Source: Clostridia bacterium (GTDB lineage Bacteria > Bacillota > Clostridia > TANB77 > CAG-508). From it: a stretch of DNA of 32,535 bases. The stretch is from the NCBI GenBank assembly GCA_022798335.1, contig JAAWMH010000033.1, positions 1 through 32,535 on the forward strand. Reading direction: 5' to 3'. The notes under the pieces are model-generated. The model did not search any database, had not been told where the DNA came from, and worked only from the letters and a program-made list of their open reading frames with translations. Numbering within the stretch: position 1 is the stretch's first letter; each line of letters begins with the position of its first letter. Both the position numbers and the translations under genes were made by a program. This document shows positions 23,862 through 32,501 of this stretch, piece after piece.

Positions 23862-25025
23862 TTATTTTACTTCAAATAGAATTAAAGGTACTTCCATTTC
23901 TTCTTTTGTTAAACCACAATGAGTTGCCTTTTTTTCATCTTGTTTTTTTCTTTCTCTTGATAAATAAGTATCTAATAAAATTCTAGTATCTTTTACTCCA
24001 ATTGCAATATAATCTCCTATAAAATCATCTACCTTTTTATGCTGTACTCCATATCCTAATAGATTGCTTTCTAAAAGCTCTTTTTTAGAATATAGTAAAA
24101 AGTCTTCTCCGAATTTTCTCTTAAACCTTTCTACAAATTCCTCTTTTTTATCTTGTTTTACAAAAAAGTTAACCATTCTTGATTCAAAACTTGTAGGCAT
24201 AATTAGACATTCTTGCAGTTGACTATCTTCTAAAATACTTACTGTTTTTTTAATATTTATATGTCCATGATCAGCTGAAAAAATAACTAATGTATTGGTT
24301 CCTTTTAGTCTTTCTAACATATTGTAAAACTCTTCTTGCGCTTTTTGCATAAATGTTTTTACTTCTTCTGATCTGCAGCCAGTATAGTGAAGAAGTGTAT
24401 CTGGATTTTCATGATAGGCTAATATAAATTTTTCTTTTTCTTTATGGCATAAATCTACTATTACATTTTTCATTTCTTCTACTTCATTTGCAAGTATCGT
24501 AATTGGTGCTTTTTTATCACAATCTTCTGGCATAATTTCATATACACTTGTTTTTGGACTTGCTTTTCTTATTTGTTCATAGATTGTTTCATATCCTATG
24601 ATATCTTTCAATTTTAATTTTTCTACTTCTATTTTTTCTTTAGTATGAGAATCTTGCCTACTAAAAAGATTTACATTTCTTCCATATTCTTTAAAATATT
24701 GTGAACATGCAATCCACCCTGTTGAAATTGGTGGTTTTCCAGAATAGTAAGTAGTCATTGCTGCAGTTGTTGTAGATGGATAAACAGAAGTAATTGTATC
24801 TACTACATTTTGAGCAAAAATTCCTTTTGGCACAGTATCTTTTAATACTTGCATTCCCATTCCATCTAAAATAACTAAAACAATATTTTTATAGCCTTTT
24901 TGCAAAACAGTGTCTACCTTTTCTATACCTTTATAGGGTGTTTCTACATGATAATATTTTAAAATAGAAGTGATTAAATTTAATATACTATTTTCATAAT
25001 TTGGCTTTACTATTTTTTCTTCCAT
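23862..25025 (-). CDS. Alkaline phosphatase superfamily / nucleotide pyrophosphatase-like hydrolase
   Basis: A metal-dependent phosphoesterase of the alkaline phosphatase superfamily, type I phosphodiesterase-like. The 387 residues have the metal and nucleophile motifs VLVILDGMGMQVL and SVYPSTTTAAMTTYYSGKPP (Thr nucleophile region), ILAYHENPDTLLHY, and FSADHGHINIKK as the second metal site. No signal peptide is seen, so it is probably cytoplasmic. It begins a unit with pgeF (15 bp gap). The substrate is unknown. Confidence 0.88.
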   Translation of the reverse strand: MEEKIVKPNYENSILNLITSILKYYHVETPYKGIEKVDTVLQKGYKNIVLVILDGMGMQVLKDTVPKGIFAQNVVDTITSVYPSTTTAAMTTYYSGKPPISTGWIACSQYFKEYGRNVNLFSRQDSHTKEKIEVEKLKLKDIIGYETIYEQIRKASPKTSVYEIMPEDCDKKAPITILANEVEEMKNVIVDLCHKEKEKFILAYHENPDTLLHYTGCRSEEVKTFMQKAQEEFYNMLERLKGTNTLVIFSADHGHINIKKTVSILEDSQLQECLIMPTSFESRMVNFFVKQDKKEEFVERFKRKFGEDFLLYSKKELLESNLLGYGVQHKKVDDFIGDYIAIGVKDTRILLDTYLSRERKKQDEKKATHCGLTKEEMEVPLILFEVK

Positions 25026-25095
25026 TTTCTTCTCCTATTATTCTTTATATCTTATGATATTTTAGCTCAAAAATCAAGATTAAATGAAACAAAAA

Positions 25096-25125
25096 CTGAC
25101 CATTTCTAAATCTAGAAATGGTCAG
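25096..25125 (-). terminator. Terminator of the 113-aa gene
   Basis: A perfect 13-bp stem (CTGACCATTTCTA with TAGAAATGGTCAG), 4-nt loop, followed on the minus strand by TTTTTG. Confidence 0.92.
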
Positions 25126-25147
25126 CTTAAATGATACTATTTAAATA

Positions 25148-25489
25148 TTATTCTTCTTGCTTCTTATCAAAAGAAAGACTCGTCCATCCTTTCCCTGCTT
25201 CTGTTCCTGTCATATTATGATTAGGATCAAAATCAAGCCCATAGTCTTGCGCAAACTTCTTTAGCTCTTCTTGTGTAATCTCTTCGTCGCTTTCTCCCTT
25301 TTTCCTCAGCTTAAATGGCGTCCGAAGTGCAATAGAAAACATTCCAAATGATGCTGCAAATTCAAGTTTTCTTCTCAAAAAGTCTTCTTTCCGCTCTCCT
25401 ATTGTGCTTCTAAACTTTTTTGTATCTTCTAGTGCCTCTGGTGGTTTCTTTTGCGTCGCCCAGTTATAGAGCATTTCCCTGTATTCCAT
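25148..25489 (-). CDS. Hypothetical protein (113 aa), GC-richer cassette
   Basis: I do not recognise this protein. The 113 residues begin MEYREMLYNWATQKKPPEAL and are charged and soluble, rich in Lys and Glu, with no membrane segment. The C-terminal third (FAQDYGLDFDPNHNMTGTEA) is Gly/Asp-rich. Its ribosome site AGAAGG is buried in a hairpin (25497-25521) and is preceded by a leader of about 240 nt from a near-perfect promoter. It uses CGG twice as a sense codon (25322-25324, 25391-25393) and is GC-richer than its neighbours. A stand-alone unit. Confidence 0.65.
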   Translation of the reverse strand: MEYREMLYNWATQKKPPEALEDTKKFRSTIGERKEDFLRRKLEFAASFGMFSIALRTPFKLRKKGESDEEITQEELKKFAQDYGLDFDPNHNMTGTEAGKGWTSLSFDKKQEE

Positions 25490-25496
25490 ACTTTTT

Positions 25497-25521
25497 ACCT
25501 TCTTATATTTTCTTAGAAGGT
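25497..25521 (-). promoter_or_regulatory. Ribosome-site-sequestering hairpin
   Basis: On the minus strand, ACCTTCT (25521-25515) can pair with AGAAGGT (25503-25497). The latter is the ribosome site of the 113-aa gene, 7 nt from its ATG. This would hide the site unless the leader refolds. Confidence 0.55.
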
Positions 25522-25733
25522 GTAACCCTCCAAGATATTAAATAAATCTTTTTAGATTCCTTTACTAGTTCTGAATTGTTTGCAAATGCTAGGTTTTATA
25601 TGGATTTTTTTCATCTTTGCAGGTAATTTTATAATTGCAAAAATAACAACGACTTGCTATTCCACGCTTCCGATATCTGTCAAGTAGATTGAATGCTCAT
25701 AATAATAAGCAACTCCTCTTTAAAAAAATAGTA
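25522..25733 (-). other. Long 5' leader of the 113-aa gene
   Basis: About 210 nt of transcribed leader between the promoter at 25739-25767 and the ribosome-site hairpin. It contains a ribosome-site-like AAAGAGGAG with a six-codon frame (MSIQST) and a TTGGAGGG near the hairpin. No gene of useful length is seen. It may be a cis-regulatory RNA; no known riboswitch was recognised. Confidence 0.4.
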
Positions 25734-25738
25734 GCTAT

Positions 25739-25767
25739 AGTATAGCATAATTAGCTTTTTGTGTCAA
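25739..25767 (-). promoter_or_regulatory. Promoter of the 113-aa gene
   Basis: On the minus strand, TTGACA (25767-25762), 17-nt spacer, TATACT (25744-25739). Confidence 0.88.
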
Positions 25768-25794
25768 AAATTTAAGCAACCACAAAGGCTGCTT
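25766..25794 (-). terminator. Terminator of the 54-aa gene
   Basis: AAGCAGCC and GGTTGCTT (25794-25787 with 25781-25774) around a TTTGT loop, followed on the minus strand by AAATTTTT. It overlaps the next promoter. Confidence 0.7.
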
Positions 25795-25818
25795 CTTCTC
25801 ATATGTATATAAAATTTT

Positions 25819-25983
25819 CTATCTAAAAAAAATGGTCCATTTATTCTTTTTAATTTTCTTAATGTTAATGACTTTTCTTGGTGCTACTAACACCAAAATT
25901 ACTAGTAAACTTACATCAATTGTGGGCCACCGAGGTTCTATTTCTAGCCAAGTAGTACAAAATTGTACAAAATTAGTTAGCAT
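25819..25983 (-). CDS. Small single-span membrane protein (54 aa)
   Basis: A short gene with full expression signals: a promoter at 26017-26045, AGGAGG 8 nt before ATG 25983, and a terminator at 25766-25794. The 54 residues begin MLTNFVQFCTTWLEIEPRWP, have one hydrophobic span (VSLLVILVLVAP), and end in a very basic tail (KVINIKKIKKNKWTIFFR). It contains an in-frame CGG (25930-25932) read through in the zero frame. The size, one span and basic tail resemble small membrane toxins or holin-like peptides, but there is no homology evidence. Confidence 0.55.
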   Translation of the reverse strand: MLTNFVQFCTTWLEIEPRWPTIDVSLLVILVLVAPRKVINIKKIKKNKWTIFFR

Positions 25984-26016
25984 AGAGTAAACCTCCTAAA
26001 AATAGAATATGTAATA

Positions 26017-26045
26017 ATTATACCACAAATTTATGAAATGCACAA
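26017..26045 (-). promoter_or_regulatory. Promoter of the 54-aa gene
   Basis: On the minus strand, TTGTGC (26045-26040), 17-nt spacer, TATAAT (26022-26017). Confidence 0.75.
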
Positions 26046-26074
26046 CTCTCTATCTTCTTCTGATAGGTTCATAT

Positions 26075-26725
26075 TTACTTATTATTTATTATCTCCTTTT
26101 TTATGGGATGTCTTATAACTGTTTTTAATTTACTTACTTCACATCTTCTTGGATCACTCAAATAAATTTCATGATGAAATCTATCTTCTGTAATGTCTAA
26201 TTGATATCCATTTTCTATCATATATTCCTGCATTAAATTTATGGTAGCTGGTTCATTATCATAAGAACCTACATGCATACATTGAACACACATTCCCTCA
26301 TCATAGGATAAAAATTCTACCTTAGAAAAATCTTGTTTTTTCTTTTTGCTAGCTTCTTCTATTGCCCATTCAAAGTCCTTTTTTGTTACAAAATCAGGTA
26401 GTCTAATCATAGAAATAAAATTAAGTTTTTCTTTATGGTTATAGTCAATTGTTCCTCTATTTTCCTCCTGCCACCAAAATCCTTCTAATGGTGGAACTAC
26501 ATATTCAAAATATCCATCTATTTTATAGTTTCCCTTATAACTCATTTTTATTGTAAAAGCAATTGCATATAAAAGCCCTATTGTTTGTTTATATTCTCCA
26601 TTTTCGTCATTTGGATTTCCTTTTCCTCTAACAGCAATATAATTCATTTTAGGAATTTTTACAATACTTGGCTTGTTCTTTGGCATATAAAATTCTTTAT
26701 ATTCTTTTTTATAATCAAAAGCCAT
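26075..26725 (-). CDS. GyrI-like small-molecule-binding domain protein
   Basis: A stand-alone GyrI-like (AraC effector-binding type) protein of 216 residues. It begins MAFDYKKEYKEFYMPKNKPS and continues VKIPKMNYIAVRGKGNPNDE, YFEYVVPPLEGFWW and KVEFLSYDEGMCVQCMHVGS, a layout typical of the COG4832-type family. These domains bind small hydrophobic or cationic ligands. There is no DNA-binding domain here, so it is not a classic regulator. GAAAGGA lies before the ATG. It is last in a likely three-gene unit after the DUF4362-like and pentapeptide-repeat genes. Confidence 0.88.
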   Translation of the reverse strand: MAFDYKKEYKEFYMPKNKPSIVKIPKMNYIAVRGKGNPNDENGEYKQTIGLLYAIAFTIKMSYKGNYKIDGYFEYVVPPLEGFWWQEENRGTIDYNHKEKLNFISMIRLPDFVTKKDFEWAIEEASKKKKQDFSKVEFLSYDEGMCVQCMHVGSYDNEPATINLMQEYMIENGYQLDITEDRFHHEIYLSDPRRCEVSKLKTVIRHPIKKEIINNK

Positions 26726-26774
26726 TTTACCTTTTCCTTTCTAATTTTCTAATCTAATATAAATATGAATTGTG

Positions 26775-27419
26775 TTATTCACTTGCATCTTTAATTTTTA
26801 CTCCTATTAAGTACAATAAATCTATTGCTTGAAATTGGTCTATTATTGCACCTTTTATCTCTTCTAAAGAAATAGAAATTCTTTCAATCTTACTATTTGC
26901 TAGATCAATTCCTTTTAAACTTGTCTTAAAAAACTGCGCCTGTGTTAAATCGGCATTATTAAAATAGATATTTTTTATTTTTGTTTCTTGAAAATAGCTA
27001 TTTCTTAATATCGTATCTTTAAATAAAACATTTTCTATACTAGCCATAGATAAATTAATATAACTTGCATTATTTTCTATAAACGTAACATGATATAATC
27101 TATTTTCTGCAAAATCACAGCCTGAAATTTTGCAATTATTAAACTTACATCTAATAAAGCAGCATTCTTTAAATTGCGTATTGGAAAAGTTACACTGCTT
27201 AAATATGGTATCTTTAAATGTAACTTTTTCCAATAGTGCATTTTGCATACATATATTAGTAAATTGGCTCCCTTCTAATTCATTTTCATATAAACTAATA
27301 TTGTTACACTCTTGGTTTTCAAAATTACCGCATCCTATATTTTCATTTTCTGTTATGTTTTGTATATATTTATCCTTTAGCTGTCTTTTATCTATATTCT
27401 GTGGCTTTAAAATATTCAT
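26775..27419 (-). CDS. Pentapeptide repeat protein (Qnr-like fold)
   Basis: A 214-residue right-handed beta-helix protein built from pentapeptide repeats of type A(D/N)LxX, here often Phe- or Cys-centred (for example VTFKDTIFKQCNFSNTQFKE, CDFAENRLYHVTFIENNA, NNADLTQAQFFKTSLKGID). The C-terminal segment (KGAIIDQFQAIDLLYLIGV) resembles the capping or dimer helix of Qnr/McbG-type members, some of which protect DNA gyrase. The start ATG 27419 has AGGAG at 6 nt and lies inside the 3' end of the upstream gene (32-bp overlap), implying coupling. Whether it acts on gyrase is unknown. Confidence 0.9.
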   Translation of the reverse strand: MNILKPQNIDKRQLKDKYIQNITENENIGCGNFENQECNNISLYENELEGSQFTNICMQNALLEKVTFKDTIFKQCNFSNTQFKECCFIRCKFNNCKISGCDFAENRLYHVTFIENNASYINLSMASIENVLFKDTILRNSYFQETKIKNIYFNNADLTQAQFFKTSLKGIDLANSKIERISISLEEIKGAIIDQFQAIDLLYLIGVKIKDASE

Positions 27420-28092
27420 CTATTTCTCCTATATTTTTCAAAACTTTATACTCAACCTCATTATCTTTTAATGTCATTCTTTGCCATTTATCAGCTCTTA
27501 CTATATGAATTTTATCATTCATTGCCTCATATAATATATCTGTTATGGAAATATCTCCTTGTGCAGTTTCTTGAACTACTCTAATAAAAGTATTTTCTTT
27601 TTTATAGTATTTGTTCATAAATTCATGATATAAATTATCATTATAAATCTTTTCTCTTATTACAAGGCATTTATTTTTTTCTATTTGTTCTTCTAAATCT
27701 TTTTCTCTCAAATTTCTTAAAGCTCCATATTCAATAACAATACTATGATTATAAAAATCGTCAATATTTAATATTCCTACTTCATATTCTGTTTTATAAC
27801 TTTCTCTAAACTCTTGTAAACCTTGTCCTAAGCTTATAGGAAAATACTTATTATTTACAATAAAATAATGTAATTTATCATTCTCATCTTTAAATCTTAT
27901 AGAATACCCTCCAAAAACCGAAGCCCATTCTATATTTACATATTCTAATTGTATTTTTGGAAAGTTCTTTTTTAAATAATTTGTGGCATACACTATTGCT
28001 ATTTGTTTAGGAATGATTCCACTAATCCATAGTCCTAAAATAATTACTAAAACGAAACTTACTATTATTGTTACTATTTTCTTTTTATTCAT
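27388..28092 (-). CDS. Membrane-anchored DUF4362-like protein
   Basis: A 234-residue protein beginning MNKKKIVTIIVSFVLVIILG, a clear N-terminal membrane anchor or uncleaved signal. The C-terminal part (HEFMNKYYKKENTFIRVVQE, GDISITDILYEAMNDKIHIV) resembles DUF4362 domains of Bacillota lipoprotein-like proteins. ATG 28092 (Met11 of the longer frame) is preferred because the anchor then begins at the N terminus. It overlaps the pentapeptide gene by 32 bp and so is probably the first gene of the three-gene unit. Its function is unknown; the domain match is by pattern, not search. Confidence 0.68.
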   Translation of the reverse strand: MNKKKIVTIIVSFVLVIILGLWISGIIPKQIAIVYATNYLKKNFPKIQLEYVNIEWASVFGGYSIRFKDENDKLHYFIVNNKYFPISLGQGLQEFRESYKTEYEVGILNIDDFYNHSIVIEYGALRNLREKDLEEQIEKNKCLVIREKIYNDNLYHEFMNKYYKKENTFIRVVQETAQGDISITDILYEAMNDKIHIVRADKWQRMTLKDNEVEYKVLKNIGEIDEYFKATEYR

Positions 28093-28160
28093 AATAGCCT
28101 CCTTGATTACTACAAAAGCCACTCATTACTTTGTATCCAATATTACTAATAATAACCCTA

Positions 28161-31100
28161 TTAAAATTTTTCTTGTGCTATTTTTTCTATAACCGCTTCT
28201 TTTGCTAAATTTGGTATATAATGATAACTATTTTTAGTTGTTTGATTAAACTGGCAAATTGCCCTATAGCTACAATATTCGCATGGAGTCTTCTTTCCTT
28301 GCATTTTATAATATGGTTCTATTTTTATATTTCCACTTAAAATTTCTTCTGATATTTGTTTAATAATTTTATCTATATATTTTTGCAAATTTTCAAATTG
28401 CTTAGCATTTAGAGTATTTGCTTTTTCGCTTACTTCCCCTTCTTTTTTTATTGCTACATCTACTAAGTCAGATTTTCCTGTAGTTAAGGTAGTGTCCATT
28501 TTCTTTACAATTTGAGTATCTAACAATATAAGTCCTTGCATTCTAAATTGTTTGCGTAATTCTTGAGTTAACTCTTCTTGAGACATACTGCTATCCCCAT
28601 TTATCATAGGTTCTATTAAATTAAAGTAAAATACTCCTGCTGGTAGCATTTCTTGTTCTTTGCAAGTTGCATCTAAATAAGTTAAAAGCTGCAATTGCAA
28701 TCCTGCTAACACTTCATTTAAGTTAATATTTTTAATAGAAGATTTATAATCTATAATACGTACATATTTTCCGCTGCGGAGTTTTTGCTATATCCATTCT
28801 ATCTATTTTTCCTGTTATTTCTACTCTTTTACCATCTTTTAGTTCAAATACAATTGGTGGATATTCTTTCCCTTCTTTAAATTCTATCTCATGCCCTGCC
28901 ACTTCAAATTCGCTATTTTGAATACTTTCTACAATGTATTTCATAGATTTTACAATTACCTTTTTTAATCTTTGAGCTAAAATACGGTATCTTGGTATAC
29001 TACCGAAAAATATCATACTTTTTTAAAGATAGTTTTTCTTCTACAATTTCTTCTGTAATACTTTTTATTTGCTCTTCTTTTATCTGCTTTACAGATATAT
29101 TTTCTTCTTCTAATCGCTCAAAAAAACGATCAATTACTTCATGCATAAAGTTTCCTGTATCAATTGTATTTACCTGAAAAGTACTTTTTTCTTTTAGTTT
29201 TAACCCATATTTTAAATAATACGAAAAAGCACATGCTCTATATTGTTCTAAACGAGATACACTTGTTTTTAAAGTATTTCCATATAACTTTTGTAAGTTT
29301 TGCTGTGTTAGTTTTTCTGGTATATTTTGATATTCTATTGCTTGCATACTTTGTTTTAGCTTTTCTGGTTCATTTGTCAAATAATATTCATATACTTGGT
29401 ACCAAATGGGTTCTATTTCTTCTCCTTCTCTTAATTTTCTCAATTGTACTAGTAATTCATCAAATGTAACATTTTTTAATAAAATTTCACTTGTTTTTTT
29501 TACAACATCACTTTGTTCTTTTAAGTTTGGAAAAATTCTTTTTATTTTATTAATTAGCATAGATGGTCTTAAAGATTTTCCTTCACTATCAGATGATACA
29601 TAAGATAAATACAGTTTTTCTTCTGCTGTAGTAAATGCTTTATAAATATTAAAATTGTCATCATAAAGTTGTTCTAAAGTGCCTTTAGCAAGTTCTATTC
29701 CTTGTTTTTTTAGTACTTCTCTATCATTATCATCTATAAAACCTTCTTCTTTTTGTACACTTGGAAATTTTCCATCATTTAACCCTATTAAAAATAAAGC
29801 TCTTATTTTATGTGACCTAGATCTATCTACATCTCCTACAATTACTTGATCACTTGTTGCAGGAATAGTTCCTAAGTCACTTTGTCCTAAGCCCATTTTA
29901 AAGATTTTAGCATACCTATCAAAAGTAATTGTTTCTTCACCTAATACAAGTACAATCTCATCTAATAAATCTAAAACAATTTGAAAGCTCATTTCATATT
30001 CTTTTGCCTTTTCTATCTGTTTTTCTTCTTTTAGCTGTTCTATTTTTTGTATAAGCTTTTCTTGCACTTTATTTTTCTTTAAAAATTCATATAAGCTAGT
30101 AGTTATTTCTTTTACTGTTTTTGTGCCTTGTAATTGCTTTTTGAACTCTAAAAGTGGTTCTATAATTTGAGACTTTGCATATAAAATAGTTTGCTTTTCT
30201 TCTTCTGTTTCATCATAGAAACTCCATTGTTTTGCATACCATTTGTTCCCTTTTATGCCCCATTTTAAGCAATAATTTTCAAGAATAGCAATCTCTCTTT
30301 CTTCTAAATTATGAAAATCAGTTTTTATATAGCCAAATACCGCTTCATAAGACCAATTTTTAGCAAATATTTCTAATAGGGCTAATATGTATTTTGCTAA
30401 AAGGTTATTGCTTAAATCTTTCTTTTCGTCAATAAAAACTGGTATTCCATAATACGAAAATATAACTTTGCAAAGACTTCCATATGTATTTATATCTTTT
30501 GTAATAACTGCTATTTGCTCATAACGATACCCCTGTTTTGCTAACTTTGTTATTTTAGTTGCTAGCTGCTCTATTTCTGAATATGGATTGTTGCTAAGTA
30601 ATAATGATACTTCCTGTACTTCTCCTTCATACCTTTTATAAAATGGTTCCCCCATACTTTTTGCTAAATGCTGTAATTCTTTTGCTTTAAACCTTTTAGG
30701 CTCATTTAAACAAATTGGCTCTTCTATTGGTACTTGTTCTTGTTTTGCTATTTCTATAATTTTAGCTGCTGTTTTTTTATTTTCATAAAAAACGTCAATA
30801 TCTGGATTAGTAGCTTCTTGCAAGCTATCACTACAAATTGTAATTGTTACTTTATAAGATTGTTTCAAAAGTTTTCTTATAATTTCATATTCTTGAGTTG
30901 TAAAACCTGCAAATTCATCAATATAAATATCACAATTTTTAAATTCTTTAGAGTTTTCTAACTTTTGCGCTAAAAGTGTTAGTCCATCATTCTCATCAAT
31001 ATAATTATTTGAAACTGTATTAGTATATAGCTCATAAATTCTTGTAATCTCTTGCAATTTTGTTTTTAAATATTGATCTTTTGTATTTTCTATTATTTGT

Positions 31101-31510
31101 TTTAAATTTTCTACTGATACTTGGTGCTTTTTAAATTCTGTTAGTTGCCTTGCTACTAGTTCTACATTTTCATCTGAACTTCCTAAAAAAGCAAAATCAT
31201 TTTTCTTAGTTAATAATATATAATTTATTAACATGTTCCTTCCACTACTTCCTAAATGGCTACGAGTTTTTCCCCCTACTTCATTTAGTATACGATAAGC
31301 CATACGTGCAAAAGTAATAACTTCAGCCGCTAACATACTATTAGCATGAGCTGTAGCTAATAATTGTTTCTCTGCTGTAAATGAAAATTGTTCTGGTGTA
31401 ATAATTTTTATTGGATATTTTGTATTTTGCTTTATTTTTTCTTGTACTTGCTCAAACAAATAGGTTGTTTTTCCTGTTCCTGCTGTACCATATATAATTT
31501 GCAAACTCAT
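28161..31510 (-). CDS. addB: AddB, helicase/exonuclease subunit, with two +1 frame breaks
   Basis: AddB of the AddAB helicase-nuclease, which processes double-strand ends for recombination. From ATG 31510 (AGGAGG 6 nt upstream): MSLQIIYGTAGTGKTTYLFE (Walker A), NNYIDENDGLTLLAQ, QVIVGDVDRSRSHKIRALFL, the first iron-sulfur Cys in YRACAFSYYLKYGLKL, nuclease motif GKIDRMDIAK ... RIIDYKSS, and C-terminal Cys residues in CEYCSYRAICQF. The corrected product has about 1,115 residues, near the family norm. The frame breaks at 29003-29005 (TTT CGG TAG) and 28771-28773 (CAG CGG AAA), and each is repaired by one base less. Both breaks precede essential nuclease residues, so if uncorrected the nuclease would be lost. 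It is followed by the OGG-like gene upstream in the same unit (19-bp gap). AddA is not in the window. Confidence 0.9.
28771..28773 (-). other. +1 frame-break site at in-frame CGG (addB, second)
   Basis: Zero frame reads CCG CAG CGG AAA ATA and ends at TAA 28744. One base less gives CAG GGA AAA TAT GTA CGT, encoding the nuclease segment KYVRIIDYKSS. Loss of one A from the following AAAA would also restore frame. Confidence 0.7.
29003..29005 (-). other. +1 frame-break site at in-frame CGG (addB, first)
   Basis: Zero frame reads GAT ATT TTT CGG TAG. One base less gives ATT TTT GGT AGT ATA CCA, encoding DIFGSIPRYRILAQRLKK. Loss of one T from the T5 run would also restore frame. Confidence 0.75.
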
Positions 31511-31529
31511 AGCCTTCCTCCTTTTCTCT

Positions 31530-32405
31530 TTATGCCTCTCTTTTCCAGTAGAATAAATATTGCTGTGCAATTCCTGCTAAATCTCCATATTTTTCTTTTG
31601 CTAAAGCTTCTATTTGAGTTCTTTTTAATTTACTTTCTTCTGGTAGCTTAAAATATAGCTCATTCATTACTCTTCTTACCCAGACGTCAATTGGAAATAC
31701 ATCTAAACATTTTAAAGTAGAAAATAGCATAATGCAGTCTGCTACTTTTGGTCCTACTCCTGGAAGTGTAAGTAATAATTCTCGTACTTCTTTAGTTTGT
31801 TTTTTTTCTGCTAATTTTTCTAATTTTGTTAAGTCTATTTGATTGCTCATTATCATTTTTGTTGTTTCATAAACTCTTTTGTCTCTAAATCCTAATCCTA
31901 GTTCCCTTAAGGCTGCTACTGTTGCCTTTGAAAGTTCTGTTGGTGTTGGAAAAGTATAATAGATTTTTTCTTGCCATTTTATTTTTCTTCCATATTGTTT
32001 TGCAAGTTTTTCTATAATTTTCTTTATTCTAGGAATATTATTGTTAGCAGAAATAATAAATGAGATAATTGTTTCCCATAAGTCTTGATTTAAAAGCCTA
32101 ATACCATTTCCATAATCAATGCTATTTTTTAATGGTTCATCTACTTTACTTAAGTCTTTTTTAATTTTCTCATAATCTGTATTTAAATCAAAATACTTTA
32201 TTACCTCTTCTTGTATATTTCCTTCACACATCCCTTGAAATATAACTTTATCTTTTTCTTGTTTTACATTTAATACATTGTCTCGAAATATGCCAGTATA
32301 ACTTCCATCTTTTTGCTTATTCCATCTAAAACATTGTCCACATTCAAAGATATGTTTTAAGCAAAAAATTTCTTTATTTTCTATAATATAAGTTTGCTCT
32401 TTCAT
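31530..32405 (-). CDS. 8-oxoguanine DNA glycosylase (OGG1-like)
   Basis: A HhH-GPD DNA glycosylase/AP lyase removing 8-oxoguanine. The 291 residues run from ATG 32405, which has GGAG upstream; a longer frame to 32510 lacks support. An OGG-type N-terminal domain (CLKHIFECGQCFRWNKQKDG) leads to the helix-hairpin-helix and catalytic Lys in LPGVGPKVADCIMLFS and the catalytic Asp in CLDVFPIDVWVRRVM, both as in human OGG1. It is the first gene of the unit with addB, so two repair functions are co-transcribed. No frame break is seen. Confidence 0.94.
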   Translation of the reverse strand: MKEQTYIIENKEIFCLKHIFECGQCFRWNKQKDGSYTGIFRDNVLNVKQEKDKVIFQGMCEGNIQEEVIKYFDLNTDYEKIKKDLSKVDEPLKNSIDYGNGIRLLNQDLWETIISFIISANNNIPRIKKIIEKLAKQYGRKIKWQEKIYYTFPTPTELSKATVAALRELGLGFRDKRVYETTKMIMSNQIDLTKLEKLAEKKQTKEVRELLLTLPGVGPKVADCIMLFSTLKCLDVFPIDVWVRRVMNELYFKLPEESKLKRTQIEALAKEKYGDLAGIAQQYLFYWKREA

Positions 32406-32501
32406 TTCTAATCTCCAATTCTGTCTATTTATTTTGAATATTTTTTGTATGTTATAAATTCTCTTATTTGCTACTTCTTTTTCATTTTTACCTTTTCTTT
32501 T

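Noticed and set aside
400..29005. CGG reassigned to a different single amino acid
   Set aside because: A one-for-one reassignment would not change the frame, whereas all four sites need one base removed. It remains possible for the short cassettes only.
28771..29005. Simple homopolymer-length errors at the addB breaks
   Set aside because: Possible at these two sites (T5 and A4 runs), but the gltD and pilin sites have no comparable run, and all four coincide with CGG. Not excluded, only less economical.
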